Below are positions 36,148 to 44,707 of a stretch of DNA of 64,000 nucleotides, piece after piece; the first letter of the stretch is position 1, and every line of letters begins with the position of its first letter. A program made the position numbers and the translations under genes. The stretch covers positions 1-64,000 of the forward strand of contig NZ_BJCC01000031.1 of the NCBI RefSeq assembly GCF_004309355.1, read 5' to 3'. This DNA is from Enterococcus florum (GTDB taxonomy: Bacteria; Bacillota; Bacilli; Lactobacillales; Enterococcaceae). The notes under the pieces were generated by a model, which saw nothing but the letters and a program-made list of their open reading frames with translations, ran no database searches and had not been told where the DNA came from.

Positions 36148-37762
36148 ACTGAACGGTTTTTTCATCCATGATTGGATTTACTGCACCACTCGAAATTGTT
36201 TTAGATGTCTCTTGCTTCGGGTCTTTCTCTGGAAGCATCTGATTTTTCAAGGTCAAAAGATACGATGATTGTCGGAAGACTTCAATGAAACACCAGGCTG
36301 TAGGGATCGTCATCAGAATGCCGCCGATGTTCAGTAGGCCTTTCACAGAATCCATTCCTCCAGAAGAAACTAGTAGAAACGCGATGGAGGTGACAATGAC
36401 TCCCATCAAAATCTTGATGTTCTTTGGCGGTTCGTCATCGATCTGCATCGTGCAAACACATAAGGAAGACAGAACGGAGCACATCGGGTCTGCCAGTGTA
36501 CAGAAAGAGCAGATCACAGCGATCAGGAAAATAAACATCGCGATTCGTCCAAAAGGCAAGGTAGCCAAGACTTGATAAACAGTGGTCTGCATACCGCTGG
36601 TACGGATCATCTCCCAGATGTCCAGTTGGCCAGAGGTTTGAACGTGCATAGCCATTCCACCAAAAACACCGATCCAAACAATACAAAAGACGGAGGGCAC
36701 CAAGATATTCACCATCAAAAACTGGCGAACCGTTCGGCCCTTAGCCATGCGCGCTAAAAACATGCCGATGACCGGCGCATAGATAAAGAAGGAATTCCAA
36801 ATAGTGATGCTCCATTCATTGGCCCATTGGTCCTGCGGCGCCAACGTGTTGTTTCGGGTGATCATGGTGAAGAAATTGTCAAACATATAACCAACGGATT
36901 CAGTGCCTATTTTACCGATAAACTGAGCGTCGCCGGCAAGCAGGAGATAGACCAGCAGACAAGCAAAAATGACCATAGTGATATTGGATAAATTTTTTAA
37001 GCCTTTCGACATACCGGCAATGCAGGTCAAAATGAAAAACATCCCAACTCCGATCGCTAGAATCAGCCAAATAACTGGACCCTGCCGGAGATTAAAAATA
37101 CTTTCAAAGCCGGCACCTAATTGAAGCAGACCAGCACCCATCGAATTAGAAACGGCACTCGCCAGACAAAAAATCGCAACTATGTGGATGAGGGCGTTTA
37201 GCCAGGGAATTCGACGTTTGAAGGTACACTCAACGAGCGAACCGAACGATAGATTTTTTTTCAGATTGTAGGAGATCAGTGCGAAGAGGACTCCGCATAA
37301 TGAATATAGACAGTATTGGACAAAGGTCCAGTCAAACATGGCTTGGCTGACCGCAAAAATCGCAGCTCCTCTAGAACCCGCTTCTACGCCAGCGGATACT
37401 GGTGGAGTCATAAAATGAAACATCGGCTCGCCCAGTGCCCAAAACAGAACCCCGCAGCCAATACCGCCGCAGATGGCCATGAAGCACCAGTTATGAAATT
37501 TGAAATCGGGCTTGGCCTCGGGGCCGCCGATCTTTATGTCACCAAACTTGAATAAAATAAGAGCTAAGGCTGCAAAAATCGCGATGACGGACAACGTGTT
37601 GATAAACCAGCCGAAGTTATCACCGACAAAATAGATGGCATTGTTCAACAAGGAGCCGAATTGCTCCTGAAAGAAGATGCCAAAAATGATTTCAACCAGC
37701 AGGATACCCATCGCCGGGAAAAAGGCCACCTTGTATAACGTGTATTTCGGTTTCTTATCCAT
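36146..37762 (-). CDS. BCCT-family (betaine/carnitine/choline type) transporter
   Basis: A 538-aa carrier with about 12 membrane spans. ICGGIGCGVLFWALGEPMFHF (about 94-114) matches the BCCT glycine stretch of span 3. The aromatic box region (ITIWNSFFIYAPVIGMFLARMAKGRTVRQFL, about 315-345) is a strong family signature. BCCT proteins carry quaternary ammonium compounds such as betaine, carnitine and proline betaine. It is the last gene of the glycyl-radical-enzyme operon, 204 bases beyond the reductase gene. That suggests the operon's substrate or product is an N-methylated or zwitterionic amino acid. Confidence 0.88.
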   Translation of the reverse strand: MDKKPKYTLYKVAFFPAMGILLVEIIFGIFFQEQFGSLLNNAIYFVGDNFGWFINTLSVIAIFAALALILFKFGDIKIGGPEAKPDFKFHNWCFMAICGGIGCGVLFWALGEPMFHFMTPPVSAGVEAGSRGAAIFAVSQAMFDWTFVQYCLYSLCGVLFALISYNLKKNLSFGSLVECTFKRRIPWLNALIHIVAIFCLASAVSNSMGAGLLQLGAGFESIFNLRQGPVIWLILAIGVGMFFILTCIAGMSKGLKNLSNITMVIFACLLVYLLLAGDAQFIGKIGTESVGYMFDNFFTMITRNNTLAPQDQWANEWSITIWNSFFIYAPVIGMFLARMAKGRTVRQFLMVNILVPSVFCIVWIGVFGGMAMHVQTSGQLDIWEMIRTSGMQTTVYQVLATLPFGRIAMFIFLIAVICSFCTLADPMCSVLSSLCVCTMQIDDEPPKNIKILMGVIVTSIAFLLVSSGGMDSVKGLLNIGGILMTIPTAWCFIEVFRQSSYLLTLKNQMLPEKDPKQETSKTISSGAVNPIMDEKTVQ

Positions 37763-37886
37763 ACGTACCTCATTTCAGTTTCTTGTATTTTATTTCACAT
37801 GAGCGAATAGATAAAGTTGAGTTTTGGGGAAATGCTTTGTATGTAGCGTTCTTTTCGCCCTAGTTAAAGAAGGGATGATTGCTTAA

Positions 37887-37921
37887 AGGTGCAAGGCAAC
37901 GCTTTGCGAAACCTTGCACCT
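37887..37921 (-). other. Stem-loop between the reductase and BCCT genes
   Basis: AGGTGCAAGG (37887-37896) pairs with CCTTGCACCT (37912-37921), with a further CGC/GCG pairing inside. On the minus strand only a short TTTAAG follows, so it is at best a partial terminator. It may stabilise the upstream message or reduce BCCT expression. Confidence 0.5.
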
Positions 37922-37966
37922 ATTAGTATATCCGATTTTGTCTTCAAAAAATTGGAAAAAGTGAAA

Positions 37967-38773
37967 TTATAATTTGCCTAGGTTTTTCGCTTGAGCGACA
38001 CAAGCCTTGATACCTTCAGACCAAGTATCATCGAAGCCCAACTCAACCATTTTGTTGATAGCAGCTAAGGTAGCGGCACCTGGGAGCAATAATTTTTTCT
38101 CTAAATCTTTTGGACTTTCCTCTGAAGTCATCAGCATTTCAGCACTGCCCTTCATGGTTTGAGCAAAGATTTGTAGCGCGGTATTGCCATCGATTCCCAT
38201 GCTGACAGCTTCTTTTACGATGACATCAGCAATGTGGTAGAAATACGCAGGTGCTGCACCGCCAAATGGAATGATGTCATCAATTAGATCGGTTGGCATT
38301 TCTTCAACGATTCCGCTGCTGGTTAAGAAGTGATACGCTTTTTGATAGTCTTCCTCAGTTAACGCATTTCCTCGAGCGACAGCATAAGCACCCATTCCAA
38401 CCTGAGCAGTTAAAGTAGGTACACATTGAACAACCTTCGCATCTTCGCCTAAGTTTTCGCTGAACCATTCGGTACTAATGCCAGCAGCCAAAGTGATAAA
38501 TACGTTTTTATCTGAATAGACAGGTTTTACCTGCGGCATGATGGAGCGAATGATTTGCGGCAAGACTGCTACTACAACGACCTCAGAGTTTTCTACTAAT
38601 TCTTCAATAGAATCGTAGGTTTGATATCCTTTTGAACGATAGTCTGCTAAAACCTCGGCATTGATATCAAAGATTCCAATTTCACTTGCTTGGTAGTTTT
38701 TGCTCAAAGCCACTCCTGACAAAATGGCTCTGACAATGTTTCCTCCACCAATACATCCAATTTTTGTTCCCAT
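37967..38773 (-). CDS. Pyrroline-5-carboxylate-reductase-like protein (ProC family)
   Basis: A 268-aa NAD(P)-binding protein of the usual ProC length. The N-terminal KIGCIGGGNIVRAILSG is the dinucleotide fold. VVVVAVLPQIIRSIM and ITLAAGIS match the family core, and DDIIPFGGAAPAYFYHIADVIVKEAVSMG (about 165-193) is the ProC signature region. It reduces delta-1-pyrroline-5-carboxylate to proline in the family. Because HypD-type glycyl radical enzymes generate P5C from hydroxyproline, a ProC homologue in the same operon is expected. The AAGGGATG site precedes ATG 38773. It may prefer an N-methylated or other P5C analogue. Confidence 0.85.
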   Translation of the reverse strand: MGTKIGCIGGGNIVRAILSGVALSKNYQASEIGIFDINAEVLADYRSKGYQTYDSIEELVENSEVVVVAVLPQIIRSIMPQVKPVYSDKNVFITLAAGISTEWFSENLGEDAKVVQCVPTLTAQVGMGAYAVARGNALTEEDYQKAYHFLTSSGIVEEMPTDLIDDIIPFGGAAPAYFYHIADVIVKEAVSMGIDGNTALQIFAQTMKGSAEMLMTSEESPKDLEKKLLLPGAATLAAINKMVELGFDDTWSEGIKACVAQAKNLGKL

Positions 38774-38831
38774 ATATAAATCATCCCTTCTTTATAAATA
38801 CCGAGAGCACCTGCTCCCGATAATCCCCAAA

Positions 38832-40217
38832 TTATTGTGTAAGATCTTCTGCAATTGGTGCAGCCACTTCTTGCCTTCTTTTTGCTGAATTGTTCATGTT
38901 TGCTGCATCGCTCAAATTCATATCCTTGGTTTCAGGTGCCATGACAATTGAAAGCACCAACCCCGCTACTGAAATTCCAGCGCAAATGTATAAAGAGGTT
39001 TGCAGGCCTAAGTTTTCCAAAACGACTGGTGTAAAGAATGTTGAAACGGCTGATAAAATTCGAGTTAATCCGGTAACGAAGCCTACAGCAGTCGCGCGGA
39101 TCTGCGTAGGGAACAGCTCGTTAGGGTAAACGAATTCGTGAGAGCCGCCTGCGGTATTGGAAGCACCGAACATAACGAACAAGGCCAGTACCATCCAAAA
39201 TGGCAGATTTGTATTTGCTGTAAAGCCTAGAATAGTTAACGCGATGGTACATATTAAGAATGAAGCAATTAACGTCGGACGGCGGCCAGCTTTATCCATA
39301 TACAAGAAAATTGGAACTAAACCAATCAAGTACAAGCAGTTGATAATCGCTGAACCTAAGTACTGCAGGTTGCCGTCAGCGAAGCCCATTTGTTCCATAA
39401 TGGTAGGCAGGTAAGTACCGATGGCGAAAACTGGAATGATTTGCATGGTCCAGAAAGCTGCCACAAAGAATACCCATTTGCCATACCCATTTTTGAAAAT
39501 ATCCGTAAAGGAAGATTTTTCTGGTTCAATGGTTGGATCACAATCTAAAATGACATTGTCGCCGATTTTGGCTAAAATAGCAGGAACTTCATCCCCACGA
39601 CCTTTGTTGGTCAACCAGCGAGGTGATTCAGGCATGTTGCGAATGGCAACGGACCAGCCAAAGGTTAATACAGCACTGCTGACCAGCATCCAGCGCCAGG
39701 CACCGTCTCCTAAAGGCAGCATTAAGTAACAGACGACATTTGATAATGCGTAACCGATAAACCACAACGCGTTCAAGAAGCCGACAACGTTTCCGCGGTT
39801 TTTTTGCGGAGCAAACTCTGCTAGGTAAGGTCCAGCAATGGAGAAGGTTGCACCGACTCCTAATCCTAAAACGAGTCGCAGGATAAAGGCTTGCATGGAG
39901 TTTGTTATAAAAAATTGCAAAATAGCTGCTACAGTCAAGAAGATAAAATCGTACATATAGATCTTTTTACGTCCGATTAAATCGGTCAGATAGCCACCGA
40001 TGATACTTCCGAAAACCATGCCTAATAGTGTGCCCATTCCAATTAATCCAGACATAACGGGGGTCATTGAGATTTGTGTCCCCATTACAGACAGAGCGAT
40101 CGTTACGGATCCGATCACGTAACCGGTAACCAGTGGGCAGCCTGAACAATAGGCAATTAATTTGAGATGGTACTTATTAAAAGGTACGGCATCCATTGTT
40201 ACTTCATTGGTGTTCAT
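38832..40217 (-). CDS. MFS permease (sugar porter/metabolite:H+ symporter type)
   Basis: A 461-aa major facilitator with 12 predicted spans. GGYLTDLIGRKKIYMYD (loop 2-3), MPESPRWLTNKGRGDE (about 193-208, the PESPRWL motif of the sugar-porter family) and YMDKAGRRPTLIASF (loop 8-9) are visible. The PESPRWL motif also occurs in aromatic-acid and other metabolite symporters, so the substrate is not decided. In this operon it probably imports the compound processed by the glycyl radical enzyme or one of its by-products. AGGAGGACACT precedes the start. Confidence 0.83.
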   Translation of the reverse strand: MNTNEVTMDAVPFNKYHLKLIAYCSGCPLVTGYVIGSVTIALSVMGTQISMTPVMSGLIGMGTLLGMVFGSIIGGYLTDLIGRKKIYMYDFIFLTVAAILQFFITNSMQAFILRLVLGLGVGATFSIAGPYLAEFAPQKNRGNVVGFLNALWFIGYALSNVVCYLMLPLGDGAWRWMLVSSAVLTFGWSVAIRNMPESPRWLTNKGRGDEVPAILAKIGDNVILDCDPTIEPEKSSFTDIFKNGYGKWVFFVAAFWTMQIIPVFAIGTYLPTIMEQMGFADGNLQYLGSAIINCLYLIGLVPIFLYMDKAGRRPTLIASFLICTIALTILGFTANTNLPFWMVLALFVMFGASNTAGGSHEFVYPNELFPTQIRATAVGFVTGLTRILSAVSTFFTPVVLENLGLQTSLYICAGISVAGLVLSIVMAPETKDMNLSDAANMNNSAKRRQEVAAPIAEDLTQ

Positions 40218-40262
40218 AGTGTCCTCCTATTTTGATTCTTAATTTTCCAACGTTGGAGATAA

Positions 40263-41063
40263 TTACATGACAGTATCTACATAGTTTCCTAGGATTGATA
40301 GGCAATGCTCCATATGCTCAGCTGATGGCGGCTGCAAATCGGCTAAAGGATAGGTGCGGCCTAAGCGTTTATAGGTTTCAGTCCCTAATCGATGATACGG
40401 AAGCAGTTGAACATGGTGAAGATGTGTTAGCTTCGTACAAAAGCTGCCGATACCTCCTAATTCTTCGTCTGAATCGTTGATTCCAGGAATAATCGGAATC
40501 CGCACGATCAAACGGAAAGGGTGTTCCAGCTCATTGGTTTTCAGCAGATTGTCAAAAATTCGACTGTTGTCACCGCCGATGTATTTTTTGTGTCCTTCTG
40601 GTGAGAACATTTTTAAATCGACAAAAGCAGTATCGACATAAGGCAACAGGGAGCTGACAGCCTCCCAAGGTGCGTAAAAGGTGGTCTCGATAGCTGTGTT
40701 GATGCATTCTTCCCAGGCTGCCTTTAACAATTCACGGGAAAAAACAGGCTGGGAAAGCATCTCGCCGCCGGAAATGGTCAAGCCGCCACCGGAATGGAAG
40801 TAGCAGCAGGAATCTTTGCGGATTTCCTTCATGACATCTTCAACCGACATCACTTGACCATAGGTGCAATGTTGCGCGTGTTCAACTTTAAAGGATTGAC
40901 TTTCTGGGGTAGAGCACCAAAGACAACGTAGTGGACAACCCTTAAGAAAGACAACTGTGCGAAACCCATCGCCGTCATAGACGGAGCCTCGTTCGATTCG
41001 CAGCACCATTCCGGTTGTTGTCGCTTGTTCTTTCGTTCTTTTTCCTACTAGTTGTTCAATCAT
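40263..41063 (-). CDS. Glycyl-radical-enzyme activating enzyme (radical SAM), compact form
   Basis: A 266-aa radical SAM protein. CPLRCLWC (Cys 43, 47, 50) is the CX3CX2C iron-sulfur motif; SGGGLTISGGEMLSQP (about 91-106) is the SAM-binding GGE motif; VDLKMFSPEGHKKYIGGDN and RIPIIPGINDS are family hallmarks. It installs the glycyl radical on the neighbouring enzyme. It lacks the ferredoxin-like insert with eight extra Cys seen in most activases of dehydratase and decarboxylase GREs. After Cys 50 the chain goes almost directly to SVEDVMKEI, as in pyruvate formate-lyase activase. It starts 24 bases after the GRE stop. Confidence 0.92.
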   Translation of the reverse strand: MIEQLVGKRTKEQATTTGMVLRIERGSVYDGDGFRTVVFLKGCPLRCLWCSTPESQSFKVEHAQHCTYGQVMSVEDVMKEIRKDSCCYFHSGGGLTISGGEMLSQPVFSRELLKAAWEECINTAIETTFYAPWEAVSSLLPYVDTAFVDLKMFSPEGHKKYIGGDNSRIFDNLLKTNELEHPFRLIVRIPIIPGINDSDEELGGIGSFCTKLTHLHHVQLLPYHRLGTETYKRLGRTYPLADLQPPSAEHMEHCLSILGNYVDTVM

Positions 41064-41086
41064 GGTGATCTCCCCTTTAAGTAAAT

Positions 41087-43465
41087 TTAGCTAACCCAGC
41101 CACCAATGGCAGTTCGACCAATAATTTCATCTTGGACTTCTTTTCCTAGTTCAATGTAGAAAGCAGTATAGCCGGCTACTCGGATTAACAGGCCACGATG
41201 ATTTTCAGGATGCTTCTGGGCATCGATAAGAACTTCCCGATCGACCACGTTAAACTGCACGTGGTAAACATCTAAGGTACATAAGGTTTTCAGCAGGTTC
41301 ATCATGTGAGAAATTCCTCGTTGTCCTTCTAAAATCGATGGCTCCAGCTTCATATTTAACTGAGTTCCTTGTGTGTAACGAGCATGTGGAATATGACTGA
41401 CTGATTTCAGCAACGCTGAAGGACCGTTTTTGTCGGTTCCGCCAGTTGCGCCGATGCCGTCAGTTAATGGAGTCCAAGCTTTACGGCCAGAAGGCAACGC
41501 GCCAACCCAAGCGCCAATTGGTGTATTTCCAGATACTGGCAGCATTCCGGTAGTCATTTTGCCGAACTTCGTATCGTATTTCTCAAACTCATCAACGACG
41601 TAAGTGAAGACTTCCCCAACGATCCAGTCAGCACGTTCATCGTCATTTCCGTATTTAGGTGCTTCTAAGCAAAGCTCTTGAATCTCTTCGTAGCCTTCAA
41701 AGTTTGCTGCTAGTGCTTGGCATAATTCCTCCATCGAAACTTTCTTTTCATCAAAGACTAAGTTACGTACGGCAGCTAAGGAATTAATGATGTCGGCTTG
41801 ACCCACGGTAATGACACCGCCGCCGCAGTTGTATTTCGCACCGCCCATGCTGTAGTCAGTGGCTGATTCTAAGCAATCTGGGAAGCCTAGGGACAGCACC
41901 GGAACGGGACGATAATTCATACTCAAGTAGTCTAAGAGTTGATTCCCTGAAACGATCACATCAACGAAATAGCGAATGTGGGTTTTAACAGCTTCAAAGA
42001 AATCATCAAAGGTTTTAAAGTTTTTCGCATCTCCTGTTGAAACCGAAACGCGTTCTCCTGTTTTACGACTAACACCGTCGTTTAACGCCATTTCAATGAT
42101 GCCGCCCATGTTTACATCAGCCATGTCGGTGTATTGCTTCATCCGGCCGGAAAGGTTGGTTTCCACACAACCGCAAGGGTTCCAGTCCCAAGCTTCGCTT
42201 AATGGCACACCTTTATTCAGCATCATGCGGATACCTGCATCGTCATGGTAAACCGCTGGCATCGTAAGTCCCATCCGATTAGCTTCACAGGCTTTTTGCA
42301 GGAAGGAATCCGGATTTTTGGCAATGCTGTAGCGGACTGACATGTTTGGTTCCTTTAACTTCACGTCCATGGTTGCTTGAATGACCATGTAAGATAGCTC
42401 GTTGACTGCATCGTTGCCGTATTGATCGATCCCGCCAGCCGTAACTTGAATCGTCACACAGTAGCCAGCCGCAAATTGGGCAGTTACTTCGTCTTGGAAC
42501 AGGCTTAATTCAGCGATCTTGATCCATAGGCAATCTAACAATTCTTGGGCTTCATCTTTGGTCATGACGCCATTGTCGATATCGGCTCTGAAGTAAGGAT
42601 ACAAGTACTGATCGATCCGACCTAAGTTATAAGAGGAAGCATTTTGCTCCATGTAAATGGCATATTCGTAGAATAGAATACTTTGTAAAGCTTCGTGATA
42701 AGAAGTTGCTGGATGCTCTGGTACACGACGACAAACGGCCGCAATTTTTTCTAATTCGGCTTTACGAGTAGGATCCTCACAGTCAGAAGCCATTAATTCG
42801 GCTAAATCGGCATGGCGATTCGCCAGCGTGATAATCCCGTCGCAGACAATAATTTCAGATTTCAAGAAATGAATTTTTTCTAAATCGCCAACCTTGGCAT
42901 CATCCAGCTTAGCTAAAGCAGCTACCGCTTTTTTGCGAATGCCGCCGATTCCTTCAGAGAGAATCAAATCCCAGGCAGGTGTTGTTTCGCCGTAACCACG
43001 CACTGCTTTACGGTCGATGTAAATCATGCCGTTATCTCGTAATAATTTCATATCCTCTGGCGCCATCGCTTGCCAGCGATCCAAGACACAGCGGTTTTTC
43101 CAATAATCAGATACTTCTTCCTTAAAGACTTTTTTGCCTTCCTCGCTAAGATAAAACGGGTCAAATTTTCGAGTGCTGATGGTATCTAGCTCGCGGTCCA
43201 AGATGGAGCATGAGCTGTCGGCACATAAAATTCCGGCCCGTGGTTTGAAACCAGCACCGCCGACTAATAGCTCGTCGTCTAAAATATAAATATTTTTCTT
43301 CTGGCATTGATGTAAGTAACCCGTCGCCTTTTGAATGATCCAAGGCTGACCTTCTGTTTCTTTGAAGCCTTCTGTTAAGTACTTGGCATTATAGACATCC
43401 ATGTCTACCCGGGTATTTAAATAGCGTTCCCGCAGTCGATCGATTCGATCCATGTAATTACTCAC
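41087..43465 (-). CDS. HypD-like glycyl radical enzyme (hydroxyproline dehydratase family candidate)
   Basis: A 792-aa enzyme with a GTG start after AAGGAG. The thiyl Cys is residue 433 in PCGCVETNLSG, with the general-base Glu at 435. The glycyl radical site is Gly 765 in RVAGYTAFYIELG near the C-terminus. The GCVET block and its spacing match my recollection of trans-4-hydroxyproline dehydratase (HypD) rather than GCVEP of choline and diol enzymes or the pyruvate formate-lyase Cys-Cys pair. A ProC-like gene in the operon supports dehydration of a hydroxyproline-type substrate to a pyrroline carboxylate. Substrate isomer and N-methylation state are not determinable here. Diol dehydratase, arylacetate decarboxylase or a new activity remain possible. 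Confidence 0.85.
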   Translation of the reverse strand: MSNYMDRIDRLRERYLNTRVDMDVYNAKYLTEGFKETEGQPWIIQKATGYLHQCQKKNIYILDDELLVGGAGFKPRAGILCADSSCSILDRELDTISTRKFDPFYLSEEGKKVFKEEVSDYWKNRCVLDRWQAMAPEDMKLLRDNGMIYIDRKAVRGYGETTPAWDLILSEGIGGIRKKAVAALAKLDDAKVGDLEKIHFLKSEIIVCDGIITLANRHADLAELMASDCEDPTRKAELEKIAAVCRRVPEHPATSYHEALQSILFYEYAIYMEQNASSYNLGRIDQYLYPYFRADIDNGVMTKDEAQELLDCLWIKIAELSLFQDEVTAQFAAGYCVTIQVTAGGIDQYGNDAVNELSYMVIQATMDVKLKEPNMSVRYSIAKNPDSFLQKACEANRMGLTMPAVYHDDAGIRMMLNKGVPLSEAWDWNPCGCVETNLSGRMKQYTDMADVNMGGIIEMALNDGVSRKTGERVSVSTGDAKNFKTFDDFFEAVKTHIRYFVDVIVSGNQLLDYLSMNYRPVPVLSLGFPDCLESATDYSMGGAKYNCGGGVITVGQADIINSLAAVRNLVFDEKKVSMEELCQALAANFEGYEEIQELCLEAPKYGNDDERADWIVGEVFTYVVDEFEKYDTKFGKMTTGMLPVSGNTPIGAWVGALPSGRKAWTPLTDGIGATGGTDKNGPSALLKSVSHIPHARYTQGTQLNMKLEPSILEGQRGISHMMNLLKTLCTLDVYHVQFNVVDREVLIDAQKHPENHRGLLIRVAGYTAFYIELGKEVQDEIIGRTAIGGWVS

Positions 43466-43500
43466 GGTTAAAACTCCTTTTTTATTGGTTTTTCCTTTAG

Positions 43501-43532
43501 GTTTCTCACAGATCAGCTAATCTGTGAGAAAC
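43501..43532. other. Perfect 13-bp stem-loop between the TIM-barrel and GRE genes
   Basis: GTTTCTCACAGAT (43501-43513) and ATCTGTGAGAAAC (43520-43532) pair perfectly around a 6-base loop. No T tract follows in either direction. A role as an mRNA processing or 3'-stability element, or as an operator, is more likely than termination. Confidence 0.6.
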
Positions 43533-43576
43533 AAAGGATGAAATATATACGGTTGTTGCTTGGGACAACAACTCTG

Positions 43577-44515
43577 TTACGCTTTTGCGTGAACAGGTTG
43601 GTTTACTTCACGCACGCCGACTTTCAAGGTGTTGCGCAGGTAATCAATACTATCTAAGCAAGCCTGCATTTCTTTTTCACGCGCCACTTCTAACGTTTCG
43701 TTGCCGATTTCGTATTCTACTTCGAAGGTAATGCGATCAAGGGGTGCATTTTCTCTTAAGGTACGCAAGATTTTCGCGCAGTCTAGGTCGCCTTTACCGA
43801 TTGAAGTGCCATAAGAATGTACGCCGTCTGGATCAACAACCAATTCAATGTCACAGAAGTGGCAGCAGTTAGCATATGGCGCCATTTTTTCGATACATGC
43901 TTCAGGACCCTCAAGTACGTTCATCGCGTTCATGGTATCCACGCAGGCACCAACCTGTGGGTGGTTTAATTGTTTTACTAACCAGATCACTTCATCGGCG
44001 TAAGCATCGCAGTGGTTTTCGATAGACAATGTTAAACCTAGTTCTTCTAATAATGGCAGATTTTCTTTGAATTCGTCGTAACGAACAGCCAATTGACGCA
44101 TTACGTCAGGATGCATGCAAGTACCGTAAAGTGGGCGAGGACGTTCGATATCAAGGCTGAATTTCACTAGGTCAGCACCCATTGCCTTCGCATTAAGCAA
44201 CGCGTCCTTAACAGTGGAGTTCACACGAGGATCACATGGTGCGTCGAAGGAAACGTTATATTCTAAGTAGAGATCATGTGCTTTGGCAGCTGCTTTCACT
44301 TCAGCTAAGCGTTCTGGGTCCAATGTCACTAGGTCAACGTTGGTGATATGCAAGCCGTCTAAGCCCCATTCAACTGCTAAATCCATTAGCTCTAACAAAT
44401 TGATTGATTGTTCAAAGGCGTGATCTTCCTGGAACCCCCAGCTTTCGCCTAGCCCGCTTAAGTGTAGTGTGTACGTGTGCATTCCTAGTTTGATTGGTCT
44501 GTTTGTGTCTTTCAT
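43577..44515 (-). CDS. Xylose-isomerase-like TIM-barrel protein (sugar phosphate isomerase/epimerase family)
   Basis: A 312-aa protein of the AP_endonuc_2/xylose-isomerase-like barrel family. Likely metal ligands are Glu166 (LSIENHCDAY), Asp193 (GACVDTMNAMN), His219 (CCHFCD) and Glu265 or Glu267 (ITFEVEYE), the classical Glu-Asp-His-Glu set. Family members are epimerases, isomerases and dehydratases acting on sugars, inositols or hydroxy-keto acids. It is the first gene after the sigma-54 promoter. An epimerase making the right stereoisomer for the GRE is an attractive idea but unproved. AAAGGAG precedes ATG 44515. Confidence 0.8.
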   Translation of the reverse strand: MKDTNRPIKLGMHTYTLHLSGLGESWGFQEDHAFEQSINLLELMDLAVEWGLDGLHITNVDLVTLDPERLAEVKAAAKAHDLYLEYNVSFDAPCDPRVNSTVKDALLNAKAMGADLVKFSLDIERPRPLYGTCMHPDVMRQLAVRYDEFKENLPLLEELGLTLSIENHCDAYADEVIWLVKQLNHPQVGACVDTMNAMNVLEGPEACIEKMAPYANCCHFCDIELVVDPDGVHSYGTSIGKGDLDCAKILRTLRENAPLDRITFEVEYEIGNETLEVAREKEMQACLDSIDYLRNTLKVGVREVNQPVHAKA

Positions 44516-44606
44516 GGTTTGTAGCTCCTTTAGTTTTTATTTTTTTCAAGTATTCAGTTCCAATGAATCTAGAGGAAACAGCATACTTGAGTTTTTCCAA
44601 TTGCGA

Positions 44607-44623
44607 TTGAAACTATTTCACAA
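44607..44623. repeat. 5'-leader direct repeat, copy 1
   Basis: TTGAAACTATTTCACAA, matching copy 2 at 44708-44724 in 16 of 17 positions. Its last eight bases are also the left arm of a perfect inverted repeat TTTCACAA-N6-TTGTGAAA (44616-44637). It lies between the sigma-54 promoter and the first gene, so it could bind a second regulator or form RNA structure. Confidence 0.5.
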
Positions 44624-44707
44624 TCTAACTTGTGAAACTTTACCTATAAATTGATACATTTGAAAAGCTGTAGTGAAAATCAACTATTGGGTAATCTCAA
44701 CGCTCGT

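Noticed and set aside
44412-44600. Minus-strand frame overlapping the start of the TIM-barrel gene
   Set aside because: No ribosome site, and its C-terminal half is the TIM-barrel gene in another frame.
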